DNA from: Acanthaster planci
Lineage: Eukaryota; Echinodermata; Asteroidea; Valvatida; Acanthasteridae
Assembly (NCBI RefSeq): GCF_001949145.1
Contig: NW_019091382.1
Span: forward strand, 154,655 to 218,654
Length of the DNA: 64,000 bases
Reading direction: 5' to 3'
The notes below the pieces were generated by a model. The model was not told where the DNA came from and ran no database searches. It saw nothing but the letters and a program-made list of their open reading frames with translations. A program made the translations under genes and the position numbers. This document shows positions 1-11,313 of the stretch, in pieces. Position 1 is the stretch's first letter. The number at the start of each line of letters is the position of its first letter.

Positions 1-555
1 TTGTAGTAAAAAGTACTATGAATATTAATGAGCTGAAAGGGTCACCTTAATTAAATCCTTTTTGAGAGGCACTGTGTTAATGAATATTTATAGAATAAGG
101 CTTATTGAAAAAAATCACAAAATTGGCCTTTAAATGTACCAAAGATTGTATAGCGCCGCGCAGCGCAGCTATACAACCTTTGGTGGTGACTAGTCAAAAA
201 AAAAAACCTGACGCATGCGCACAACCGGTGTTCCCCCGTTTAAAACGGCCGGATACAGTACAGATACAGCGGTGGTTAGCCCAGCGCTGCACGCTTTTCT
301 CCTAATTTATCCTCCGTAATGTAACTCAAAAACAGTCGTGCTTACTCTTTATTGCCTAGTAGGCCCAGGCCCCAGTGTTTGTGCGTTTGCAAAATAGGCC
401 TAGGGGCCAGAAAAGTCTACCTTTTCGAAACAACTCGGGGCCCAGGCTGTCCAGCTAGTGAGTAGATAGGTTGGTGGGGTGTGTTTTATTTCTCCATGGT
501 TGGTGGTAATGTAGCCCCACTAGTGTGGCACGGACTCTCACTCCCGAGCCATCCT
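1..555. other. Window start, no gene recognised
   Basis: I see no supported coding region here. Short open stretches exist but lack recognisable domains and splice context. The only clear structure is the hairpin at 146-176. A run of A residues near 196-205 is followed by GC-richer sequence. Confidence 0.5.
146..176. repeat. Short perfect-arm hairpin
   Basis: Arms TTGTATAGC (146-154) and GCTATACAA (168-176) are perfect inverted copies flanking a GC-rich 13-base loop. It could be the end or core of a small foldback repeat. No function is evident. Confidence 0.6.
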
Positions 556-1220
556 TAGCCACACATTCGTATGCGCAATTTCGTGTTGGCGTATTGAATA
601 TTTCGGCGCACCCACTTATCATCGTGGGAGCAATTTCTTTTGCACACGAACATGATTTTCGACCTTTCCACTTTCTAAAAACCATTTATTGAATGATTTC
701 ACTCACGTTATTGAGGTATTTTTCAGTCTTTTTGCCTTTATCCGTTCAATCTAATGGGCTCGCTCTCTCAGTCGCCATCTTTAAAATAAGATCGTTAACG
801 TACGTCACTTGACCCCTCATTGTCTCGACGGCTGTTCCATGTGAAGACATATGCAATAAACGGACTGAGCGATAAGATACTACATGTACCAATGGGCTCT
901 TCCAAAACTTTGGCAGCAGTTTAGATGTCTTGACATGGAAGAGCTGTCAAGAAGATGAGGGGTCAAGTGACGTAATGTTCAACGAAGTTATTGTAAAGAT
1001 GGCGACTGTTGAGAGTGAGCCCGTTAGATTGAATGGATAAAGGCAAAAAGACTGGAAAATACCTCTTTAACGTAAGTGAAATCATTCAATAAATAGTTTT
1101 TAGAAAGTGGAAAGGTCAAGAATCATGTTCGTGTGCAAAAGAAAATGCGCCCACGATAAGTGGGTGCGCCGAAAATGTTCAGTACGCTGACACGAAATTG
1201 CGCATTCGGATGTGTAGCTA
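556..1220. mobile_element. Foldback element with ~290-bp inverted arms
   Basis: The left arm (about 556-850) and right arm (about 928-1220) are long inverted copies of each other. Shared blocks include the GGTGCGCCGAAA region, AAGATGGCGACTG and GGATAAAGGCAAAAAGACTGG. The outer ends read GCCACACAT on the left and, inverted, GCTACACAT on the right, each abutting TA, which fits a TA target-site duplication as in Tc1/mariner-type MITEs. There is no transposase, so it is non-autonomous. It lies just upstream of the NLR gene's first exon. Family assignment from the TA is inference. Confidence 0.75.
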
Positions 1221-1335
1221 ACTTCACAAAGTTTTTCATCAACTTTTTGGTTTGTCGACGTCCTTTCAGCTCACTAAACCCACACATGCTCTGGGCTGCA
1301 GAAAAGATCTAATCACTTTCTCAACTCCTGACGCA

Positions 1336-4300
1336 ATGGCTGATTCAGATGACTGGGAGAGCAGAATAAGAAAGAGGAGAAGGAGTTCATCCAGCAAAGT
1401 TGGAGCAGGAGGTGAGCAGAATCCTGGTGCAAGTTGGTGTATATCTGTCCAATTTCTCAAAAGAACGTCCTCGCACACGGGCTGTTAATGCAGCATGTGT
1501 TCCACATTTGAAATCATCCTGACTTGCCCAGCAAACTCAAGCGTGTCAGCCACATACTTGTATCTGGTATTTGCTTCCTAACCCTAACCCTGCTCAATCC
1601 TTCACCTGTTGGAGGACTGAGGAGTGTTAGGGTTAATGCATGATTGGTCTGAGAAAAATGATAGTTGCCTTTCAAATTTAAACATTTTTTATTCTGAGTT
1701 TCATTTCATTTTTGCGTGGAAAATATAAATGTCAGTATGTTTGGTGATGAAGGACGGCTGTTACATACTTGTAAGTTTAAGGTGTGAGTTACATGCACAG
1801 TGACTGTTAATGACTGAAATCTGTAGCACCACATGAAATCTTAATAGACCGATCCATTAAGCCCCAACCCATTGTTTTTTTGACTAATCACAGTCATGAT
1901 TTATGTCCAACATGCGTGGACAAAAAATCTGACACACATTCGTGCGCATATATAATGCGCGCAGCTAAAACATGTAGTGTGGCATCGGAAAGGAACATGT
2001 GTGAAGTGCCCACGTTTGCAGTGGGCGGGGCTCACTGGGTCAGTCTATTGTTAGCTCTTGTAAGCCAAAACTCACCTTAAGCCGTGTTTCCATGTATGGT
2101 TGTTGGGAAGATTGCTGACAGCATTCAAGATATCAAGATTCAAATAGTATGGCTCAGATTGAAAATTTTGAATAAAATGGTGTCTGAAAGTCTGAAAATT
2201 TTCTTGTGGAATGCCTTTTTGGGGGTGGTTGCTCCACCCCTTTAGCCACCATACCAGCCTGCATGTTTGTGTGGGCCTAATCTGGTGACTCGATGCAGAC
2301 AGTTCGTAATAGTGAACATGATCGTCTGCATCCGTGTTTGCATTAGAAGCGATACCGCATTTTGTCAGGTGAGGTTTTCTTCGTCTCTTAACATAGATAT
2401 GGAAATGGCTTGACATTATGAATGCTGTTGAGACTTCTTGTGTACACGTACATGTCTTCAGATAACAGGAATCATTTGGCTGAAAGTTTCACTTTCTCAG
2501 TAGTGAAGGTTGTTTGATGGTTCAGGGCCAGCAAAAATGCAATATCTTCGTTCCAGTTTAGATTCAATCTGTTTAAATAAATCTCTGTGTTTGTTTTCAT
2601 TACAGTAGAGTTAGATGATTGCAGTCTGTACAGGATATCTGAACAGATTCGTGGGAGTGAATGGAAGGAACTGGCTATAAGGCTTGGCTTCAGCTTTGCA
2701 GAAATCACGCATATTCAAGCTGATTACCACCACCATACTGTACGGTGCATTTTCTGCCTGCTGGTCACATGGAGAAACAAGCAATCTGATGACATCAATC
2801 AGGCAGAAGCTCTCTGCAAGGCATTGAAGGAGATCGGGAGCGTCCAAGTTGCTGATAAGCTAATTGGTGAGTACACTTTATAACAGGTTTATACTGACAT
2901 CCTGTGGGTATTCCTTCAGAATTTATTTGGTTCAAGAATTTTTTTTAAGAATCAAGAAAGATCAGCATCTTTCAACAAAGACAAAGACCTGAAGCGAGAC
3001 ATGTTGTAGACTGAAATGAGCAACTGTACACACGTTGTGCTCATGGATCGGTTTTGTGTACAAAAATGTGGTCACCAGACTCCCCAAAGACACAATACAG
3101 TGAAATTGATTTCTAGGCTACGAGGACCACACTATCTCATCGATTTGGGCACGAATGGATACGGTTTGAGTCCTCAAACTCCTTATTTAAAGTTACACCC
3201 AAAAAAAATTTTTTCTGTAAGTTTTGATTCCCTAAAAACAGGTGCTTTTTTCAAGTGGCATTTTAGAGGCTTTCTGGAATATTTGGGTCTGAAACGCCTT
3301 GGAAAGATGGACATTAAGACCGAAAGTATGAGCACATATGACCGCTGAGTGATGAAGTGCACGGTGATTTTCTGAATGGTCACCGCTGGGCGTGTGTGCA
3401 CTGCAGCCAGTCAGCATGGCGTCCGTGAATGGGAGCCTCAATCGTGCTGTCGCACATGAGTGGATACGGACTTACTCAGTATGTGATCTGTCTCTATTGT
3501 CATGAGTTCATGGTTATCATCAACCGCTGTTTTTTTTTTTACTGTTTTTCAAGAGAAATAACAAGTATTATTATATTTCCTAAGGCAAAAGAACTAACTC
3601 GCATAGTATTGGTTTTTCAGTTCCTCCACCTCTTAGGGAGTACAGAACTCTCCCTCTCAGGAAGAACAGTACAACACTAAACAATACTGAGGGCAAAAGA
3701 GTACTGTACTCTGAGTAAGGGAAATGAGTATTTTACCTATGGCTTAAAGAAAATTATTTAAACCCCTGTTAATTGAAATGAAAGGGGATTGAAAGTTTAC
3801 AAAATGCTCACAAGATTTTTACTACTGCAGTGACATTGTTGGTTATGAAGATTTTTTTTTGCCAGTCTTACGAACACCTCCCAAGCAGAAAGTTAATGTT
3901 ATGTGTCTGTTTTTGCAATATTTCATCATCCAGAGTACACAGCCCCTGAAGTCCAAGTTCAAGCTGCTGCTAATAAGGTTAAAGAGAAACTGGCAACGCA
4001 CTACAAGACAATTGGTAGCTATTTACAGTTGAGTCCATGGGTTGATGATGACAGAAAACACATCTTAGACATTTATTCCAAATCACAGTTGAATTTAGGG
4101 GGGAGAACAGGATGCAGGACTATACTTGTACATTATGAGGACATTTTTCTCCTTAAAACAGAAGAGGATGAACAGATCTCAATAGGTGTTTTGACTGGAT
4201 TGGCTGGCAGTGGCAAAACCACGCTTTTCAATAAGATTGCATTTGATTGGGCAGTTGGCTCCAAGCAGGTACTACTGAAGTACGAACTGGTCTTCCTTTT

Positions 4301-6329
4301 GAAAATGTGTTACTTAACGCAGAGTTCAGATCTGACTGATGCAGTTTTTGACCAACTCTTGGCTGCAAATACGGATGCCGAAAAAACTGTTCTGTGGCAA
4401 TATATTGAAAGGAATTCATGCAAAGTCCTTATTCTCTTGGATGGCTTTGATGAGATGAACACCACCCCCCTCAGTAAATCCTCATTCGGTTCCATACTGA
4501 AAATCCTGGGTAGAAAGTTGTGTAGAGGTTGCACTGTACTTGTCAGCACCCGCCCCTCACACTTTCACAGATTGGTTGCAAAGGAACTGGTTCAAGAACC
4601 GTTCACGCATGTCCGGGTGAGGGGGTTTGATGAAGACAGCATTGAAGAGTATGTGGAGAAATTTTACTCTGATCAACCCCTCAAGGCTAAGGGGCTTCTG
4701 GAAAGGATTCAGTCGTCTAAACTTCTATCTGCGTTGGCAGAGGGTCCAATGCTGCTTCTTTTGATGTGTCTACTGTGGAGAGAAGGTTTGGCACTCCCAG
4801 AAACAATATCAAGGCTTTATCACAGAGCAGTTGAATACATTGGCTGGAGAAAAGAGGTTTCAAAAGAAGAAATGTCCAGAGTTGTGATTACACTTGGCAA
4901 AGTTGCTTTGCATGGTCTTCTTTCTCCTCATCAGGTGTTGTCTTTTGAAAAAAATGACTTCGAGCCGTGTGCGCTTGATGTATCTTTAAAGATAGGTATT
5001 GTGACCAGAATAAGAGTCTGTGAGAGGCTAATCCCTTACGAGAGAATACAGTTTATTCATAGGACATTCCAGGAATTCTGTGCTGCCGTATACTTCCAAA
5101 GCCTGTTTGGAGCAGAAAGAGAGAGATTTAGGCAGACTTTGAATGAAATTATGTCTGTTGACAAAGGGAGTTTTCAGTACCTCCTGTGCTTTTGTTGTGG
5201 TGACAATGAGGCATGTACATTGGAGATACTGAAGGTATTTCAGGAGAGATGTAAGGATTTATCATTCGACAGTGAGTCAGGTCAGTTGGCACTTCGTTGC
5301 TATTTCGAGGGTCAGTGCAAAATTTTGCCTCCCAAGGAATTTGTGAGTTCATTTGTTACTGATAGCATTTTCCTCACAGGACTGGATAGTGATAGTTCCT
5401 CATCAGTTGCATACTTTTTGAAATGCATGGCAGAACAGACAGGTGGCAGAGACGGCGATTACCTTGCAAAGGTAAAGATGCTGAGTACTGCGCGCTGTGA
5501 CTTAACAAGATGTATCAGAGGTTTAGCCTTCTCCGTGAGTGCAATGACAAATCTTCGTCACGCAACCTTCTGTGAGTGCTTGACTGGTGAATGTGTGTCA
5601 TGTCTTGCTGTATCGCTCAGAACCCTAACCAAGCTGGTTACGTTGGAGCTTTCTCACAACAACCTGCGCTGTACAGCGTTCTCATGGTGCCCCCAGTTGA
5701 AGCTTCTCAAGACGCTGAAACAGCTTGACTTAAAAAGTTGCTCACTGGATGGACAGGATGTGGTACACGTTGCCGAGGCAATTAGTGATCTTCCCAGCTT
5801 GGTTACATTGAATTTTTCCGGGAATAACCTGACTGGTACAGCAGAATTATGGTGCAAGGAGGTAAGGTGGTGTAAAACCCTGCAGAGGTTGCAGTTGAGT
5901 AGCTGCTCATTGAATGGACAGGACATGGGACATATTGCCGAGTTGCTCAGCAGTCTTCCCAACTTGGTTGAATTGAACCTGTTCGGTAATAACCTGGGTG
6001 GCACAGCACGATGCTGGTGCAGTCACATGAGGAACTTCAAAACCCTGCAGAGATTGCAGTTGAGTAGCTGCTCACTGAATGGACAGGACATGGTACATGT
6101 TGCTGAGTCGGCCGGTGCTCTACCTAACCTGGTGGCGTTGAATCTCTCTGAGAATAACCTGGCAGGTAGAGCTGCTTTATTGTGCAGGCATGTGAAAGAT
6201 TGCAAGGCTTTGCAGAAACTGGACCTTGATGGCTGTAAGCTGACCAGGGAAGATAAGAGACACATCAGAAAGTCTCTGAGTGACCTCAAGGCGAATGGAC
6301 TGGTCGTCAAGATGCATTTCTTGATTTAA
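1336..6329 (+). CDS. NLR-type immune receptor (Death-NACHT-LRR), 3 exons, 910 aa
   Basis: Exons are 1336-1411, 2606-2866 and 3934-6329; both introns are GT-AG and phase 1, and the reading frame joins cleanly. Exon 1 (residues 1-25) is short and basic (RIRKRRR followed by serines), a possible nuclear localisation signal. Exon 2 is a Death domain (about 26-112). Exon 3 carries NACHT with Walker A GLAGSGKTT (about 201-209), Walker B LILLDGFDE (about 278-286), a sensor-like STRP, a helical FIHRTFQEFCAA motif (about 486), then ribonuclease-inhibitor-like leucine-rich repeats (about 629-905) ending in TAA. No signal peptide or membrane segment is seen, so a cytosolic sensor is expected. The architecture is typical of the expanded NLR sets of lancelets and sea urchins; the ligand is unknown. 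The start is the first ATG in the exon-1 frame. All domains are intact. Confidence 0.9.
1579..1636. repeat. Short element with TTAACCCTAAC-like ends
   Basis: This 58-base segment in NLR intron 1 starts with CTAACCCTAACCC and ends with GTTAGGGTTAA, with a body of CTCAATCCTTCACC. Its inverse complement closely matches 25575-25626, so it is a dispersed family. Confidence 0.6.
1880..2052 (+). repeat. Dispersed repeat, also inverted at 38372-38515
   Basis: Within NLR intron 1, blocks such as CATGATTTATGTC and CAGTGGGCGGGGCT, followed by CACTGGGTCAGTCT, recur in inverse orientation in ACAP intron 10. The middle is more diverged. No coding content is recognised. Confidence 0.6.
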
Positions 6330-7095
6330 ATGAATTGATATGAGTACGTTGAGTCTTACATACATGCATGGTACTATTTGGTCTGTGAATTAATTTCATC
6401 AATATTCTGTGGAAAGTGAAACAAAACATCAACCATGGAGGCATCCTCTGAAGCCAAGGGCTTATACGGAGATGTCCTCACAAAATCAAACCGAAACAAT
6501 TACAGAGACTAACAATTGGACAAACACTAGGACAGTATACATGTACATAGGATGAAGGCAGTCACTGAGGGATTTCAAAAAAAAGAGGTGAAATCATAAA
6601 TGATTAACTGATGCAATAACCGGTAGTCAACAGCTTCGGCTAGAGATAAATTTTGACGTAAAAATGTAATTCAAAACAGAAATAAAGATGAACAGGAGGA
6701 TAGCTGACATGAAAATTTGTTTGAAAAAAGTACAAAGATAAAACAGTGAGGAGCAAGAAAGTACCCCACCCCCGGTAGTTATCAGACAGGGTAAATAAGC
6801 AACAAATTTGTTATAATTGCATGTGAAATGAGGTAATCCAAACAGTTGAATGGCAGAGAGTATGTGAAGAAAATAAATTGCAGATAAGTCATGAGACAGT
6901 AAACAAATATATCTTTTACATGTACCGATACTTTGGTGGCTGTTTGTGTACTCGTTACCCAGCCACCTTATCCAATTAAAAAAACCAGTCTCTGATCACG
7001 TGGGCACGTAGACTTTATTTCATCTGGAAATACATGCGCATGTGCAAAAGGCTGATCAATCCCTGGCCACGTCTTTGTCAGTGGAAGTGTGCAAG
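6330..7095. other. NLR 3' flank with candidate poly(A) signal
   Basis: No gene is seen. An AATAAA hexamer at 6681-6686, about 350 bases after the NLR stop codon, is the best candidate for its poly(A) signal; a second lies near 6873. Transcript data would be needed to choose. Confidence 0.4.
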
Positions 7096-7254
7096 GGTTG
7101 GTCTCGGTCTTGAAAGTGCTGGTCTCGGACGTCAAAGTCTCAGGTCTCCCCCTTGATACCTGTTCAGTCTTGAAAGTCCAGTTCTCGGTCTTGAGACAAA
7201 AAAGGTCTCGAGACTGTTTCCAGACCGAGACCTGGTCTCGAGACCTACAACACT
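7096..7254 (-). repeat. GGTCTCG-rich repeat, possible hAT-like end
   Basis: Read on the minus strand, the block begins CAGTGTTGTAGGTCTCGAG and contains many GGTCTCG and CGAGACC words, including palindromic GGTCTCGAGACC. The CAGTG start is reminiscent of hAT terminal repeats, but no second end was identified. Confidence 0.45.
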
Positions 7255-7389
7255 GCTATACATGCAGATCACCAAAAAATTCACGCAGTCTCAACCAGAT
7301 GTTTCTGAATTCGGTGTTTGGCATCTCAGCTGTTGAGCTGCCCATTCTCTGTTATCGCACACTAGAAGTTCTCTTCTGGAGATATTGTA

Positions 7390-8050
7390 TTCTTAACAAA
7401 TCCAGCCTTCTTGAAGCAGTTCACGATGGTCTCTGGCTGTTTTTCTGTGTGATGACATCCAAAATGTCCTAGTATCATTCTCGATGGCCTCAAAATGTCC
7501 TGTTGCTGAGATCAGTCGGTAGAAATATTTCCTGTACGCCAGAATCCATGGGTTGAGTGTGTCTCGTGGTATTTGGTGGCTGGAAGACCAGTTCATTGTT
7601 CGCAAGGTCTACATGAGAATGCGCTGGGCAGTTATCAACAACCTTGGTTAGCTTCCATCCCTCAAGGTACATCTTTCTGTCAAGCTTACGCAGCCAGGCT
7701 TTAAACAGATCTCTCATCATCCAGGCTTTTTTGTTTGCCACGGAGTCAACTGGAACTTCTGTCGTCTTGAGTGCTCTAGGCTTCTTACTTTTGCCAATTA
7801 CAAAAGTGGGTAGCTTATTGGCGCCCGTCATATTGCCGGCAACCAGCACAGTAATTCTCGACTTTGGCTGTTCAGTACCGTGGTGCAACTGTCCCGCCAT
7901 CCAACCTCGGCCCATCTTGTCAACAGTGTAGATGCATTGTAGCAGCATATGTTTGGAGGCTTTCTTGCCAGTTTTCCTTCTTTCCATTCATGTACCGTAC
8001 AACTTTCATATCAACACCTCCAGACTTGCCTGACATTTGTACACGGACAA
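7390..8050 (-). pseudogene. Tigger/pogo-type DDE transposase remnant
   Basis: The longest open piece (7490-7987, minus, 165 aa) carries the Tigger/JRK-like signature: GNMTGANKLPTFVIGKSKKP, then VVDNCPAHS (the second catalytic Asp region) and PNTTRHTQPMDSGV (near the third acidic residue). Downstream, a different minus frame reads ETIVNCFKKAGFVK, the usual C-terminal motif of the family, so there is at least one frameshift. The segment with the first catalytic Asp is not recognisable, so the gene is truncated and dead. This is a plain Tc1/mariner-pogo DNA transposon relic. I could not define its terminal repeats. Confidence 0.85.
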
Positions 8051-9825
8051 TTCCCTCTTACCAGTTGTACTGTGCATTGACTGATCGACAATGGATTCAA
8101 GGCAACTTTTGACATAGACTTAAGACTTTTTTGAACACTCTTTATATAAGCTTTGATTCAACCATTTGTAAAATTCACACAATTATTATATTTGTATAAT
8201 GCTACATGATGATGATGTGATAGTAATGAACACTTTGTTTATGTAATGTATTACTGTATTTATACAAAATGTAAATACATACAACGATGCATTGTTCACA
8301 AACGCGTAATTAGTATTCTTTTAAATCTGTACATAAACTGAAAGGAAGGCAGGTGTGAGAACAGAAGATTTTAGTCAACTCAAGAAGCTATCTGAGGAAA
8401 CGCAATACATGTACATGTCCATTAGTGCCAATAGTTGACAGACAAAATAGAGTACCGTAGTGAATACGTCACGCCCACAATTAGTGTGTAAAAGGCATTA
8501 GCCAGAGAACCAGCGTGTGAACCAACAGGGGCGTGTACTCCATTCGTTTGCATTGCACTTCCTGGCTCACATTGACGTCACACTTCGGTACTCTCTGTCA
8601 TCTACATTGGTATGTAAGGAAACGTTAATATGTTACCCGAGGTTTACTGTTTATATACATGAATTGAAATTATGTGAAAACAGACTAAATGACATAAGAC
8701 AGTTTAACAGAGACATACGAATAGCTGAGAAAAGTCCAAGAGAATCCAAGAAACAAAGAACGAAATCAGCTACATACCGACAAACAAGCAGAACGTAAGA
8801 GTAATACATGTTTATACTTTTAATAATGTACATGTTTGTTGTATTACGTGTACTTTGTAATGACGTACTTGCAAAATGTGACCCTCCATCCCCAAACCAA
8901 GCTGAAGTTGGCTTTTATGATGTTGTTCAGCTTTTATTTTACACTTCAGAGTGTTGTTACATGTAAATTCTGTTTGCAGAAATTCCCATGAAAATTGGAA
9001 CAGTGGAAGTTCCACAATTTCAGGGTTGTGAAGTAACCGGTGCCTGCTGGTGCTGCAGGTTTGAGGATGATAGGTCACAAATATGAAGGCATACAACTCC
9101 AACTTGATTGTGCACGTGCTTGGTGTACTCTTGAAAATGTGTACTTGTAAACCGAAATAAAGCTCAAAGGTGGGATAACTCAAAATATCTGAGAATACCC
9201 CTAATGTAGATCCATCAGGATCAACGGCTTACAGAACAAAATGTCATCTACATAATAATGTTTAAAGGCTGTGCTGTTTGAAGACAGAAGCGTTGCTGAA
9301 ATTTCTCTCATCTCTCTCATAAGGTTCCTGTAGAAACCAGGCATTAGTCTGATCTTCAGTTTGTCGGTGTAAAGCCACCATTCTTTTTGCACACTCTTCA
9401 CTTCTAATACACGTTTACAAAACTGTTTGAAGCTTGCCTTATAGAATTTTGAAGTTTGGCATCATCTATGATGTAATGCTTTATTAGATCACTGGTAGAT
9501 AACCCGTGCATTCAGTCGTTACTGAGAAGTCCAACAAAGAATTGGTCTTGAGAGAACTGATGAATATATCTGTTGTTGGCATCAATACATGCATACATGT
9601 ACATGTGCACATAAATGTTTGCTCCCTATCTAATGTCTAAAGAGTGATTTGAGAACATGTATTTGGTTATTGGGTTTTCAACAGCACTGTAAAACGTACA
9701 TGTAACCCCGGGTTTTTTTATAGAACAGAAATGCATGATTGTAGTGGATAAGAATAGTTTAATCTGTATTGATTTTGTTGATGGCAGGTGAAGACTTGGT
9801 GAATTTGTGCCTGAATTTTTTGGGG
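8051..9825. other. Intergenic, no host gene recognised
   Basis: No supported gene. A minus-strand segment around 9240-9430 has protein-like composition in overlapping frames but matches no family I recognise; it is probably decayed mobile DNA. The rest is AT-rich with scattered ACATGTAC motifs. Confidence 0.4.
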
Positions 9826-11289
9826 GGGGGGTTGAGGTTGGGATGACTTGCCTGACCTTAGAAATTCAAAAACCTGGGTTTGGATGCTGATGGCGTGTGA
9901 CATTGTATGGCAGGCAGAGTTCATGACTTACATGTAGATCTGGAGTATGTATTACATACATGTACATGCAGACCCTGACATCAGGACAGCGTACATGTAT
10001 CTTTATGACTTTCATAATTGTTCATGATCTGTTTTCAGTTTTTTCTCACCACACAAAAGTGGGGTCGGGATGATTCAGTAGCCCAACCCACAGGTCCAAA
10101 AGTGTGTGTGGGGATAAATAAACACTCTCCCCCCCTCGCCTGGGATTCATGACTGTGTGCCCAATTAAAACACCGACCCAAGTAATAATTCCTCTCCTCA
10201 TGTTGAGTTTGTACTTAATTGGGCACTGATAAAGCCAGGGTTTGGTTTGATATTATTTCTTAAAGCATGTTGACACATGATTAGTTGTGTAGGGGGAATG
10301 TGTGTGTGGTATAATTATAATGTGTTATTGTTTCTGTCATGCCTGTTGACAATAATACCTTTGTATGGAATGGCAGAAAAATAGAGTGCTAAGGATAAAT
10401 AGAGTGCGACGTTGAAATCTGTGATGTAGACTCTGTCACATCAACAGCAAGAGTACAATCGATAAGTTATCAAAATCATAACAAATGAAAACGAAGGAAA
10501 AAGCTGAGGAAATGGGGGACGCTTCTGAAGTGAAAACAACTGGACAGTAGAAACAAGAGCTGTTCATGAGTTCCCTGTACTTGTTGCATGCAAAGATTTG
10601 TATTATCTCCAACATGTTGATGCTCATGACATTCGTGTGTTAGGATGGGCACCTTCAGTACGATTACATCCACTAGTCAAAGGAATGACAGAGGTCAACA
10701 TGTTCTTATTCCGCCGTCGTAGCTTAATGCATTTGCTGAAACAAGTACAGAACCCCCCCCCCAAAAAAAAGCTCCACAAAGCTTGAAAATTTGTCGTCAA
10801 GGAAACATCTAGATGACGAAAGTGAAGTGAAATGAACTCAGATCAAGAGGAACTGTTGGCTATCGGTTTAGTTCTCGGGTATTTATTCAGATTTGATCAG
10901 AGTGAGATTGCGGCACTCATTTACATGCCCCCCTGTCCAAAGACAAACAGTGAGAGGGCCTGTAAGATTTAATCTCACTGCAGCATGGCACTGACAGGTC
11001 CAAACACCTTCGGAAAAGCCTACATTTTTGTCTGGTTTTCTTGTTCCTCTACTGACTACATTTTTCTTGTTTGTTTCTCTATTTTATTGTATTTTTTGTG
11101 ATCAAATAAAATGTTTTTTAACCGAAGTGATTACTTTTCTATAACTGCGAATGGTACATATGATAATTCAGATACATCACGATTCATTCAGTGCACATCC
11201 GGCCAGGCTCAAGGACACTGTTTTACAGGATATGAAGGTGCGTCACAGTAGAACATCGCATCCTGGCAAATTCAGAGTAACAGGGCGAA
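9826..11289. repeat. Tandem duplication, copy 1
   Basis: From TTGAGGTTGGGATGACTTGC onward this block is nearly identical to 11314-13290. Differences are a few substitutions and clean presence/absence indels. It ends at a single N (11292) next to a G run. It contains short open stretches (about 10480-10980) with an AATAAA at 11105-11110 downstream, belonging to no family I recognise. Confidence 0.85.
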
Positions 11290-11313
11290 TGNGGGGGGCT
11301 CGGGGGGGGGTTG

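Noticed and set aside
105-305. 66-aa frame at the window start
   Set aside because: It crosses a hairpin and an A-run, with no domain similarity.
2072-2416. 114-aa minus-strand open frame in NLR intron 1
   Set aside because: No recognisable domain and no splice context; probably chance or decayed repeat.
9201-9401. Minus-strand frame with a YVDDILF string that recalls reverse transcriptase
   Set aside because: The flanking residues do not fit reverse-transcriptase motifs; a seven-residue match alone is not enough to call an element.
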